NCBI GenBank assembly: GCA_009774215.1
Contig: VSNH01000019.1
Span: 1 to 36,949 of the forward strand
Length of the DNA: 36,949 nt
Direction: 5' to 3'
Source of the DNA: Lachnospiraceae bacterium
GTDB taxonomy: Bacteria; Bacillota; Clostridia; Lachnospirales; Lachnospiraceae
In this document: positions 7,191 to 15,548 of the stretch, piece after piece
Numbering within the stretch: position 1 is the stretch's first letter
Layout: each line of letters opens with the position of its first letter
Program-made: the position numbers and the translations under genes
Notes under the pieces: model-generated
Databases searched by the model: none
What the model was told of the DNA's origin: nothing
What the model saw: only the letters and a program-made list of their open reading frames with translations

Positions 7191-8462
7191 ATGAAGGTTT
7201 TGATTGTAGGAAGCGGCGGCAGGGAACACGCGATTGCGGCGGCGGTGGCAAAGAGCCCGAGGGCGGACAAAATATACTGTGCGCCCGGCAATGCGGGAAT
7301 CGGGCAGATCGCGGAGTGCGTGCCCATCGGCGCGATGGAGTTTGATAAGCTGGCGGCCTTTGCGAAGGAGAATGCCATCGACCTGACCATTGTGGGCATG
7401 GATGACCCGCTGGTGGGCGGTCTTGTGGACGCGATGGAGGCGGAGGGCCTTAAGGTGTTCGGGCCTCGGAAAAATGCGGCGATTCTGGAGGGCAGCAAGG
7501 CATTTTCCAAAGATCTGATGAAAAAGTACAACATCCCCACGGCGGCCTACGAGAACTTTGACGACCCGCAGAAGGCGCTTGCGTATCTGGAGACTGCGAA
7601 GATGCCGGTGGTGCTGAAAGCGGACGGCCTTGCGCTCGGCAAGGGCGTGTTGATCTGCAAGACGCTCGACGAGGCGAAGGAGGGCGTGCGCACCATTATG
7701 GAGGATAAGAAATTCGGCGCGGCGGGCAACCGCATGGTGATCGAAGAGTTTATGACGGGCCGGGAGGTTTCCGTACTCTCCTTTGTGGACGGAAAGACGA
7801 TCAAGATCATGTCTTCCGCGCAGGATCACAAGCGGGCGCTGGACGGCGACCAGGGACTCAATACCGGCGGCATGGGCACGTTTTCGCCCAGCCCCTTCTA
7901 TACGGATGAGGTGGATGCGTTCTGTCACAGGCACATTTATCAGGCCACGGTGGACGCGATGGCGGCGGAGGGCAGGCCCTTCAAGGGCGTGATCTTCTTC
8001 GGGCTGATGCTGACGGAGGACGGGCCGAAGGTGCTTGAGTACAATGCCCGCTTCGGTGATCCCGAGGCGCAGGTGGTGCTGCCCCGCATGAAAAATGACA
8101 TGATCGACGTGGCGGAGGCTTGTATCGACGGGACGCTTGACCGCATTGACCTCTCCTTTGAGGACAGTGCGGCGGTCTGTGTGGTGCTGGCTTCGGAAGG
8201 ATATCCCGTCTCCTATGAGAAGGGCTTTGAGATTACGGGGCTGGAAAACTTTGATGATAAGGACGGGTACTACTGTTTCCACGCGGGGACGGCGCTGAAG
8301 GACGGTAAGATCGTCACAAACGGCGGCAGGGTGCTCGGCGTCACGGCAAAGGGCGCGACCTTGCAAGAGGCCAGGGCGAACGCCTATGCGGCCACGGAGT
8401 GGGTGCATTTTGACCGTCAGTATATGCGGCGCGATATCGGCAAGGCGATCGATGAGACTTAA
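7191..8462 (+). CDS. purD: Phosphoribosylamine-glycine ligase
   Basis: 423 residues, full length. It is the ATP-grasp enzyme joining glycine to phosphoribosylamine (second purine step). It starts MKVLIVGSGGREHAIA, the family N-terminus; the GPRKNAAILEGSKAFSK, LKADGLALGKGV and EYNARFGDPEAQVVLPRM blocks supply the ATP- and metal-binding residues. GGGAGGA at 7174-7180 is 10 bp from the ATG, slightly long. Last gene of the local purine group; purF, purL, purC, purB and purH are not in this window. Confidence 0.96.
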   Translation: MKVLIVGSGGREHAIAAAVAKSPRADKIYCAPGNAGIGQIAECVPIGAMEFDKLAAFAKENAIDLTIVGMDDPLVGGLVDAMEAEGLKVFGPRKNAAILEGSKAFSKDLMKKYNIPTAAYENFDDPQKALAYLETAKMPVVLKADGLALGKGVLICKTLDEAKEGVRTIMEDKKFGAAGNRMVIEEFMTGREVSVLSFVDGKTIKIMSSAQDHKRALDGDQGLNTGGMGTFSPSPFYTDEVDAFCHRHIYQATVDAMAAEGRPFKGVIFFGLMLTEDGPKVLEYNARFGDPEAQVVLPRMKNDMIDVAEACIDGTLDRIDLSFEDSAAVCVVLASEGYPVSYEKGFEITGLENFDDKDGYYCFHAGTALKDGKIVTNGGRVLGVTAKGATLQEARANAYAATEWVHFDRQYMRRDIGKAIDET

Positions 8463-8540
8463 GCGCCGCTTAGGAAATTGCGGAAGTGGAGTTGCAAGTG
8501 GAATCATACAATATTAGAAAGCGTAAAAGGGAGTGGAATT

Positions 8541-9026
8541 ATGGGCAGAGAAGAAAGAATTGAGATGCTCAGGAAAGAGTTTACCGAGATCAACACTTAT
8601 AACAGACCAACTTACTGTTCCGAGTGCGGCGATGTTATGGTCTTTAAGGGTCTGGGGGAATATCGGTGCGAGAAGTGCGGCTTTTTGGATTATGACGACT
8701 ACGGAAAGGCCCGCAATTATGTGGAGAAACATATGGGAGCCAATGCGGCGGAGGTCGCCAAGGCTACCGGGGTATCGCAAAAATCCATAAGGGATATGCT
8801 CAAGGAGGGGAAACTTGAGATCGCGAAGGATTCTGTTATATTTTTAAAATGTGAGATTTGCGGCGCGAAGATCAGCAGCGGCAAATACTGCCCCAAGTGC
8901 GAGATGAACTATCACCATGATCTGGAGGAGATGGCGAGAAAAGCAAGACACAGCGGCGATACATTCGGCTACAGCACCGAGCGGCACAGGGGAGAGGAAG
9001 GCGCCAAGCGTTTTACGAGGGAGTGA
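8541..9026 (+). CDS. Zinc-ribbon / HTH protein (YvyF-like)
   Basis: 161 residues with ATG at 8541 behind AAGGGAGTGG. It has two Cys clusters: CSECG...CEKCG (about residues 23-47) and CEICG...CPKCE (about 103-118). Between them is a helix-turn-helix-like stretch, AAEVAKATGVSQKSIRDML. This order of zinc ribbon, HTH and zinc ribbon is similar to the flagellar-operon protein family YvyF/TIGR03826, whose function is not well defined. The tail is basic and charged. No flagellar gene lies nearby, so a flagellar link is only suggested by similarity; a general DNA- or RNA-binding role is equally possible. Confidence 0.55.
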   Translation: MGREERIEMLRKEFTEINTYNRPTYCSECGDVMVFKGLGEYRCEKCGFLDYDDYGKARNYVEKHMGANAAEVAKATGVSQKSIRDMLKEGKLEIAKDSVIFLKCEICGAKISSGKYCPKCEMNYHHDLEEMARKARHSGDTFGYSTERHRGEEGAKRFTRE

Positions 9027-9140
9027 AATACCCTCGCGGCAGTCGCCGGGGTTATACAGTCATGACTTTGGCTTGTTGAACGCGGGAATAAGGGCTTCGG
9101 CATAGGGAAACAGAAGAAAAGCGCAGGAATGGAGAACGGA

Positions 9141-10496
9141 ATGAGAATACGAAAGAGCGAGCAGGCAGGATGGGGACGAAGACATGCGTGGAAGGCAGCG
9201 GCTGTTTTTGGAGCGGCAGTTCTCCTTGCGTGGAGTCATCCGATGGTGAGTCTGGCGGAAGCCACAGGCACTGTGCTGCCCAATTCAGTCAATATTAGGA
9301 AACAGCCCGATCAGGAGAGCGAGGTGATCGGCAGCTCCACTGTCGGTAAGGAGATCAGCATCCGGGGCAAGGTGGACGTCTCGGGGATTACCTGGTATCA
9401 GGTGTATATTGACGCGAACAACATGGGGTATGTCCGCGCGGACATGATAGAGAAAAAGGGGGATGGGGACATTCCCACGGTTACCCTGGCGTCGGAAAGC
9501 CAGCAGTCACAGACATCGGAAGGCGGGGAGGCGGATTCACAGGAACCGGCAGCGTCCGGCAGTTCCGGCGGCGGCGCGCAGGTGGATGCGCAGGAGGCGA
9601 TGGACCTCCAGTATGCCAGCACCAAGGTGCAGGCGAAGGTGCGTCCCGATCCTTCCACATCGAACAATCCGGTGGATTCCCTGACGCCAGGCACGCAGGT
9701 CGTGGTGAGCGGAAAATCCGAGGGGAGCGACAGCAAGACCTGGTACTACGTGACTTTTACCGCGTCAAACGGCTCGGAGAAAACAGGCTATATCCGTTCG
9801 GATCTGTTGGAATTGGGTGAGATGCTGCCCATGGAGGAGGAGCCGGAGGAAGCGCCGGAAGAGGCGCCGGAGGAAGAACCGGCGGCTGAACCGAGAAACG
9901 ACTATGAGCTGAAAATCGAAACTACCTCCGACGGGGAGGAGGCATGGTATATTTATGACAACGTGACAGGACAGAAGCAGAAGCTTGTGCCCCTTCTGGA
10001 ATCTTCTTATTCTCAGACGCTCGATGACGGGGAAGACACGAAGTCCATCGTAAAGCAGAGGATTGTGATTGTTGTGCTTGCCGTGCTTCTGACGATTTTT
10101 GTGATTGCGACGGTTTTCATGGCCTTTAAGCTGCGCGACGCATACTATGAGGATTATGAAGATGAGGAGGATGAGGAGGACGAAGAAGAGCGTCCGGCCG
10201 TAAGAAGGGCGGCGGAGAGAGAAACGGGACGCAGAGCAGCCGCGGATAGAGAAAGGGAGACGGGTCGCAGGGCAGCGGCGGACGAAGAGCGAAGACCGCG
10301 CAGAAGAGAAGATGCGGGAGAAGGAGCGGACAGGCAGGAGCGCAGAAAGAGAGAGCGGGAAGTGACTTACAGGGAGGAGCCGGATGCGGAGGAGGCCGTC
10401 AGACCGGCAAGAGCGCGCAAGGCCAAGAATTTCCTTCTGGATGACGACGAGTTTGAATTTGAGTTTTTAAATATGGACGATAAGGATCTGAAATAA
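9141..10496 (+). CDS. SH3-domain membrane protein with charged tail
   Basis: 451 residues from ATG 9141 (GGAG 6 bp upstream; ATG 9129 is the alternative). A signal-type segment (AAAVFGAAVLLAWSHPMVSLA) is followed by two bacterial SH3-like repeats, GTVLPNSVNIRKQPDQES...GYVRADMIE and a second ending GYIRSDLLE. Next come an acidic Glu-Pro-Ala linker and a strong transmembrane helix (IVIVVLAVLLTIFVIATVF). The C-terminal part of about 130 residues, presumably cytoplasmic, has an Asp/Glu run, a stretch of Arg/Glu/Ala repeats (ETGRRAAADRE) and the ending DDDEFEFEFLNMDDKDLK. SH3_3 domains bind peptidoglycan, so a wall-sensing or wall-anchoring role is plausible. The stop codon is 2 bp from the GntR gene, so they are probably co-transcribed. 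Confidence 0.7.
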   Translation: MRIRKSEQAGWGRRHAWKAAAVFGAAVLLAWSHPMVSLAEATGTVLPNSVNIRKQPDQESEVIGSSTVGKEISIRGKVDVSGITWYQVYIDANNMGYVRADMIEKKGDGDIPTVTLASESQQSQTSEGGEADSQEPAASGSSGGGAQVDAQEAMDLQYASTKVQAKVRPDPSTSNNPVDSLTPGTQVVVSGKSEGSDSKTWYYVTFTASNGSEKTGYIRSDLLELGEMLPMEEEPEEAPEEAPEEEPAAEPRNDYELKIETTSDGEEAWYIYDNVTGQKQKLVPLLESSYSQTLDDGEDTKSIVKQRIVIVVLAVLLTIFVIATVFMAFKLRDAYYEDYEDEEDEEDEEERPAVRRAAERETGRRAAADRERETGRRAAADEERRPRRREDAGEGADRQERRKREREVTYREEPDAEEAVRPARARKAKNFLLDDDEFEFEFLNMDDKDLK

Positions 10497-10498
10497 CT

Positions 10499-10882
10499 AT
10501 GTTTATTGAGATAGATTTTAACAGCGATCAGGCGATTTATATGCAGCTCAGGGATCAGATCATTATGGGGATCGCTTCTTCTCAGTTTCAGGAGGGAGAT
10601 ATGCTTCCTTCCGTCAGACAGCTTGCGGATACCATCGGCATCAATATGCATACGGTCAACAAAGCCTACACGGTTTTGAAGCAGGAGGGCTATGTGAAGG
10701 TGGATCGCAGACGGGGTGTGATGGTAGCCGTAGACATTGACAGAATGCGGGCCATTGAGGAGATCCGGGAGGACTTGATGGTCACCTTGGCAAAGGCAAG
10801 CTGCAAGAATATTTCCGGAGAAGAAGTGCATGCTCTTATAGACGAGATTTATGAGGAATATGGGAAAGGAATGAGAGAGTAA
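10499..10882 (+). CDS. GntR-family (YtrA-like) transcriptional regulator
   Basis: 127 residues. The N-terminal winged HTH is textbook GntR: QFQEGDMLPSVRQLADTIG, then NMHTVNKAYTVLKQEGYV and VDRRRG. The remaining 50 residues are a short helical tail as in the YtrA subfamily, too small for a ligand-binding FadR or HutC domain. YtrA-type regulators usually repress their own operon, often one for an ABC transporter. Here the stop codon directly abuts the clpC ATG, so regulator and chaperone should be co-translated. It occupies the place that ctsR-mcsA-mcsB has in many Firmicutes. Control of clpC by it is inference from position. Confidence 0.88.
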   Translation: MFIEIDFNSDQAIYMQLRDQIIMGIASSQFQEGDMLPSVRQLADTIGINMHTVNKAYTVLKQEGYVKVDRRRGVMVAVDIDRMRAIEEIREDLMVTLAKASCKNISGEEVHALIDEIYEEYGKGMRE

Positions 10883-13336
10883 ATGCAGCCACAATTTACG
10901 GATAAGGCGAAGGCGGCTCTGATTTTAGCGGAGAGGGCAGCCAGAAGCTTACGGCAGAGTTATGTGGGAAGCGAGCATATCCTGTTAGGACTTTTGCGGG
11001 AGAATACGGGCGTTGCGGCGACTGTGCTTCTGAACAACGGCGTGGACGTGGTAAAGCTGAAAGAGATGATAAAGGATCTGATTGTGCCGGAGACCTCCGT
11101 GCTGATTGCGGAGCGTGACGGGTATTCCCCGCGCGCGCAGGCGATTCTGGAGGAGGCGCACAGACAGGCGGAGAGGTTTCGCAGCGACAAGACGGGGACG
11201 GAGCACATCCTTCTGGCGCTTTTAAAAGAGGGGGAAAATGTAGCGGTCAGGCTGTTGAACACCATGGGCATTTCGGTGCAGAAGCTCTATGTGGATGTGC
11301 TGGTAGCCATGGGAGAGGATGGCGCGCTCTACAAAGAAGATCTGGGAAGAAAACAGAATAAGAAAAAGGGGAACACCTCCACCCTTGACCATTACAGCAG
11401 GGATCTGACGGCGCTCGCCAGAGAGGGGAAGCTTGACCCGGTGATCGGCAGGGAGGAGGAGATCACCCGCGTGGTGCAGATTTTGAGCCGCCGCACGAAG
11501 AACAATCCCTGTCTGGTGGGGGAGCCGGGCGTCGGGAAGACTGCGGTGGTGGAAGGGCTTGCGGCAAGAATCGTGACCGGCGACGTGCCCTTTACGGTGC
11601 AGAATAAGCGACTGCTGACGTTGGATCTCTCGGGAATGGTGGCGGGGAGCAAGTACCGCGGCGAGTTTGAGGAGCGGATCAAAAAGGTCATCAAGGAAGT
11701 GATCGAGGACGGCAACATCATTCTGTTTCTGGATGAGATGCACACCATTATCGGCGCGGGCGGCGCGGAGGGTGCGATCGACGCCTCGAATATTTTGAAA
11801 CCTTCCCTTGCAAGGGGAGAAATTCAGCTGATTGGCGCGACTACCATCGCGGAGTACCGCAAGTATGTGGAGAAGGACGCGGCGCTGGAGCGGCGGTTTC
11901 ATCCTGTGACGGTGGAGGAGCCGACGCTGGAGGAGACCGAGAACATTCTGCGGGGCATCGCGCACAAGTACGAGGAGCACCACAGGGTTACCATCACGCC
12001 GGAGGCGATCAGCGCGGCGGTGGCGCTGTCGGCCCGCTACATCAATGACAGGAACCTGCCGGATAAGGCCATCGACCTGATCGACGAGGCTTCGGCGGCG
12101 GTGCGGCTGCATGTGACAAAACAGCCCGATAAGCTGCAGGAGCTGTCGGAGGAGATAGACAAAATCGATCTGCAGATTGAGCGGTCGATCCGCATGGAAG
12201 CTTTTACGCAGGCGGCCGAGCTGAAAAAGAAACAGGAGAGCTGCATCAAAAAATATGAGCGCATGGTGAAGCGGCTGGAACAGGAGGAGCAGAACCGCGC
12301 TTATGTGGTGGGCGAGAACGAGATTGCGGAAGTGGTCGCGCTCTGGACCAAAATCCCTGTGAAGAAGCTGGCGGAGAAGGAGAGCGAGCGATTGTTGAAA
12401 CTGGAATCCATTCTCCACAAGCGCGTGATCGGCCAGGAGGAGGCGGTCGTGGCGGTGGCGAAAGCCATGCGGCGCGGCAGAGTGGGATTACAGGATCCGA
12501 ATCGACCGATTGGGTCATTCCTGTTTTTGGGACCTACGGGCGTGGGAAAGACCGAGCTTTCCAAGGCGCTTGGAGAAGCAATGTTCGGTTCGGAAAACGC
12601 ACTGATCCGCGTGGATATGTCGGAGTACATGGAAGGACATTCGGTCTCCAAGATGATCGGATCGCCGCCGGGCTATGTGGGATTTGAGGAGGGGGGACAG
12701 CTCTCCGAGAAGATCCGCAGAAATCCGTATTCCGTGGTGCTTTTCGATGAGATAGAGAAGGCCCACCCGGATGTGTTTAACGTGCTCTTACAGGTGCTCG
12801 ACGACGGACATATCACCGACTCCAAGGGACGGAAGGTGAGCTTTAAGAATACCATTCTGATTATGACTTCGAATGCCGGCGCGCAGCGCATCATCGATCC
12901 GAAAAATCTGGGATTCGGCGCGGCGGAGACGGAAAAACAGAGTTATGATAAGATGAAGGGGAATGTCATGGAGGAAGTGAAGCGCCTCTTCAAGCCGGAG
13001 TTCATCAACAGAATCGACGAGATCATGGTGTTCCACCCGCTGAACAAAGAGGATATGAAGGCGATTGTCACACTGCTCTCAAAAACACTGTCAAAGCGGT
13101 GCAAAGAACAGATGGATATTGAGCTGACGGTCGGTTCCGCGGTGAAGGAATATCTGATTGAGAAGCATATGGATGTCAAGATGGGCGCAAGACCGATGAA
13201 GCGGGCGATCCAGTCAGAGATTGAGGACGCTTTGGCGGAGGAGATTCTGGCCGGAAAAGTGAAGAGCGGCGATAAGGTGTCTGTGGGACTGAAAAATAAT
13301 AAAATAACTTTCACGGTAAAACCCGTGCAGGTATGA
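10883..13336 (+). CDS. clpC: ClpC, AAA+ unfoldase of the Clp protease
   Basis: 817 residues. An N-terminal double Clp_N domain (1-145) is followed by AAA-1 with Walker A GEPGVGKT at 213-220 and Walker B FLDEMH at 282-287. A coiled-coil middle insertion with a UVR-like segment (about 420-470) marks ClpC rather than ClpA or ClpB. AAA-2 has Walker A GPTGVGKT at 550-557 and Walker B FDE at 621-623. The LGF tripeptide at 676-678 (NLGFG) is the loop that docks on ClpP. It unfolds damaged or tagged proteins, and in spore-formers also regulatory ones, and feeds them to ClpP. No clpP, mcsA, mcsB or ctsR is adjacent. Confidence 0.96.
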   Translation: MQPQFTDKAKAALILAERAARSLRQSYVGSEHILLGLLRENTGVAATVLLNNGVDVVKLKEMIKDLIVPETSVLIAERDGYSPRAQAILEEAHRQAERFRSDKTGTEHILLALLKEGENVAVRLLNTMGISVQKLYVDVLVAMGEDGALYKEDLGRKQNKKKGNTSTLDHYSRDLTALAREGKLDPVIGREEEITRVVQILSRRTKNNPCLVGEPGVGKTAVVEGLAARIVTGDVPFTVQNKRLLTLDLSGMVAGSKYRGEFEERIKKVIKEVIEDGNIILFLDEMHTIIGAGGAEGAIDASNILKPSLARGEIQLIGATTIAEYRKYVEKDAALERRFHPVTVEEPTLEETENILRGIAHKYEEHHRVTITPEAISAAVALSARYINDRNLPDKAIDLIDEASAAVRLHVTKQPDKLQELSEEIDKIDLQIERSIRMEAFTQAAELKKKQESCIKKYERMVKRLEQEEQNRAYVVGENEIAEVVALWTKIPVKKLAEKESERLLKLESILHKRVIGQEEAVVAVAKAMRRGRVGLQDPNRPIGSFLFLGPTGVGKTELSKALGEAMFGSENALIRVDMSEYMEGHSVSKMIGSPPGYVGFEEGGQLSEKIRRNPYSVVLFDEIEKAHPDVFNVLLQVLDDGHITDSKGRKVSFKNTILIMTSNAGAQRIIDPKNLGFGAAETEKQSYDKMKGNVMEEVKRLFKPEFINRIDEIMVFHPLNKEDMKAIVTLLSKTLSKRCKEQMDIELTVGSAVKEYLIEKHMDVKMGARPMKRAIQSEIEDALAEEILAGKVKSGDKVSVGLKNNKITFTVKPVQV

Positions 13337-13511
13337 TGAGGAATAACAAAGGTAGTTATTCGGTACAGGTCGAAGCACTTACCGCTGAGACCGTAAGAAC
13401 AAGATACAATATGCGAAATCCATCGGCGAAGACGATTTAAGATGAATTTTGCATCGTAACTGTGAAGGTACTGAACAGTTACTAATAAAGAGACATTAGG
13501 AGGAAAAAGCG
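13337..13511 (+). other. Palindromic spacer after clpC
   Basis: This 175-bp gap has no gene. It holds GAATAAC (13341-13347) with GTTATTC (13355-13361) and GTAACTGT (13456-13463) with ACAGTTAC (13475-13482), both perfect stems. No T-run follows either, so termination after clpC is not proven. AGGAGG at 13498-13503 belongs to the next gene. Confidence 0.5.
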
Positions 13512-13922
13512 ATGGCTGTAGTAGAGGAGTTATTGCGCGCGGAGAGTGACAGGACGATCAGCTTTGGAAATTACAAGCTGGCGGCAAAGGCAAAGCTGGA
13601 GGATTATGAGCACGGCGGTAATCTTTATAAGGTAAAGACCTTTAAAGAACTGACGAAGCTTGAGAAAAACGGCATGTTTGCCTATGAATCGGAGCCGGGA
13701 ACCAGTGTGAACCGTTTTGAGGAGACGGAGAACGGCATTACCTTCACGGTGGAGGGCGACGAGGACGCGCAGATCACGGTGGGGCTGGAGGAAGACACGG
13801 TTTATAAGGTGTATGTGAACGGCGCAAACGTGGGAGAGATGAAGACGAACTTAAGCGGAAAGCTGAGCATCAGCGTGGAGCTTGCAAGTGTCGGCGCGGT
13901 GGAAGTGAAGATCGTTAAGTAG
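13512..13922 (+). CDS. Conserved beta-rich small protein, unknown function
   Basis: 136 residues with ATG at 13512, 8 bp behind AGGAGG. It starts MAVVEELLRAESDRTISFGN, followed by alternating short strands (GNYKLAAKAKLEDYEHGG, GITFTVEGDEDAQITVGL, YKVYVNGANVGEMKTNLSGK). There is no signal peptide and no membrane segment. From memory, similar proteins occur widely in Lachnospiraceae, sometimes carrying an 'endosialidase' label that I cannot support from sequence. It sits between clpC and radA with probable hairpins on both sides, so it may be its own transcription unit. Confidence 0.6.
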   Translation: MAVVEELLRAESDRTISFGNYKLAAKAKLEDYEHGGNLYKVKTFKELTKLEKNGMFAYESEPGTSVNRFEETENGITFTVEGDEDAQITVGLEEDTVYKVYVNGANVGEMKTNLSGKLSISVELASVGAVEVKIVK

Positions 13923-13973
13923 AGGTGGTCGGTGCGGCTTTACGCGCGGAATCGTATAGGGCTGGATCGTGAC

Positions 13974-14015
13974 GGGGTTTTGGCTGACATGGGTGTCATG
14001 TTTGGCCGGAACCCC
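13974..14015 (+). terminator. Long hairpin, possible terminator before radA
   Basis: GGGGTT (13974-13979) pairs with AACCCC (14010-14015). Inside, GGC/GCC (13982-13984 and 14005-14007) and ACATG/CATGT (13987-13991 and 13997-14001) continue the helix. A loosely T-rich ATATTTCTATAT follows. It is a likely stop signal for the small gene upstream, though the tract is weak. Confidence 0.45.
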
Positions 14016-14075
14016 ATATTTCTATATATAGAAAATGATTTCCCGGCCGACTGCACATAGAAGGGAGAAAAGGGA

Positions 14076-15458
14076 ATGGCAAAGGCAAAATCGACGGTAT
14101 TTTTTTGTCAAAGCTGCGGTTATGAATCCGCCAAGTGGCTGGGACAGTGTCCCGGCTGTAAGGAGTGGAATACTATGGTGGAAGAGCCTGCCGCCGGACG
14201 CGGGAACAGCACGGGGCGGGGAAATGGCGCGGGCGGCAGTGGATCCCGAAGAGGGGCGGCGGAGCCGGTGAGCCTGAAACAAGTGGATCTTCGGGAGGGA
14301 GAGCGCATGACCACCCATATCGGTGAGCTTGACAGGGTGCTTGGCGGCGGCATTGTGCCGGGATCCCTTTCTCTCGTGGGCGGCGATCCGGGCATCGGTA
14401 AGTCTACCCTGCTTTTGCAGGTATGCAGACATATGGCGGCGGACGGCCGTAAAATTCTATATATATCCGGGGAGGAATCGCTGCAGCAGATCAAGATGCG
14501 GGCCAATCGACTGGGGGAGTTTTCGGATCGGCTTCTCCTTCTGTGCGAGACGAATCTGGAAGTTGTGGAGCAGACCATCCGCAAGCAGCTGCCTGCGGTG
14601 GCGGTGATCGACTCCATCCAAACCATGTATCGGGAGGAAATTTCCTCCGCGCCGGGCAGCGTATCTCAGGTGAGGGAGTCCACAAATGTGCTGATGCAGC
14701 TTGCCAAGGGGCTGGGCGTTTCCGTTTTGATCGTCGGTCATGTGACGAAGGAGGGAACCGTGGCGGGGCCCAGAGTGTTGGAGCATATGGTGGACACGGT
14801 GCTCTACTTTGAGGGGGACAGGCATGCATCCTACCGCATTCTGCGGGGGGTAAAGAATCGGTTTGGTTCCACCAACGAGATCGGTGTTTTTGAGATGAAG
14901 GAGGAGGGGCTTGTGGAGGTGGAGAACGCCTCCGAGTTTATGCTGAGCGGCAAGCCCGAGGGAGCCAGCGGCTCCGTGGTGTCCTGCTCCATGGAGGGAA
15001 CCAGGCCGATTTTACTGGAAATTCAGGCGCTTGTGTGCCACAGCAATTTCGGCATACCGCGAAGGCAGGCAACGGGCATGGATTTTAACCGGTTAAATCT
15101 GCTGATGGCGGTTTTGGAGAAACGCCTGAATCTGCAGATGGCGGACTGCGACGCCTATGTGAATCTGGCGGGCGGTATGCGGATCGCGGAGCCGGCTATC
15201 GACCTGGGGGTTGTGATGGCGGCGGTCTCCAGCTTCAAGAACCGCGCCATAGACGATAAGACCATCGTTTTCGGGGAGATCGGCTTGAGCGGCGAGGTGC
15301 GGGGCGTCTCACAGGCGTCGCAGCGGGTGTCGGAGGCCGCAAAGCTGGGCTTTACCACCTGTATTCTGCCGGCGGTCAATGCAGGACAGATCAGGACGAA
15401 AGAGGAAATTCGGATTATCGGCGTCAGGACGGTACGGGATGCCGTCGACTTGATTTAG
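14076..15458 (+). CDS. radA: DNA repair protein RadA
   Basis: 460 residues. A C4 zinc finger at the N-terminus (C11, C14, C25, C28), a Gly/Ser/Arg-rich linker, then the RecA-like core with Walker A GGDPGIGKST at 102-111 and the RadA-specific KNRFG motif at 260-264. The C-terminal third is the Lon-protease-like domain (FNRLNLLMAVLEKR, GLSGEVRGVSQ). RadA is a branch-migration helicase that helps process recombination intermediates. In many Firmicutes it lies next to clpC, as here with one gene between. The start at 14076 (GAAGGGAG upstream) gives the standard zinc-finger N-terminus. Confidence 0.96.
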   Translation: MAKAKSTVFFCQSCGYESAKWLGQCPGCKEWNTMVEEPAAGRGNSTGRGNGAGGSGSRRGAAEPVSLKQVDLREGERMTTHIGELDRVLGGGIVPGSLSLVGGDPGIGKSTLLLQVCRHMAADGRKILYISGEESLQQIKMRANRLGEFSDRLLLLCETNLEVVEQTIRKQLPAVAVIDSIQTMYREEISSAPGSVSQVRESTNVLMQLAKGLGVSVLIVGHVTKEGTVAGPRVLEHMVDTVLYFEGDRHASYRILRGVKNRFGSTNEIGVFEMKEEGLVEVENASEFMLSGKPEGASGSVVSCSMEGTRPILLEIQALVCHSNFGIPRRQATGMDFNRLNLLMAVLEKRLNLQMADCDAYVNLAGGMRIAEPAIDLGVVMAAVSSFKNRAIDDKTIVFGEIGLSGEVRGVSQASQRVSEAAKLGFTTCILPAVNAGQIRTKEEIRIIGVRTVRDAVDLI

Positions 15459-15548
15459 GGGCGGTTATATGATACGATAACGTGGGTTTTAGTTGTGCGG
15501 CAGTAGAAGGTTACAGAGAAACGGATAAGATCTGACAAAGGAGTCAGT

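Noticed and set aside
7101..8507. Long minus-strand open frame (468 codons) opposite purD
   Set aside because: It lies fully antisense to a secure gene; the protein is His/Arg/Leu-rich with no family pattern, as expected from codon bias in the real frame.
11222..12418. Minus-strand open frame (398 codons) opposite clpC
   Set aside because: A shadow of clpC, rich in Arg/His/Leu without motifs or start signal.
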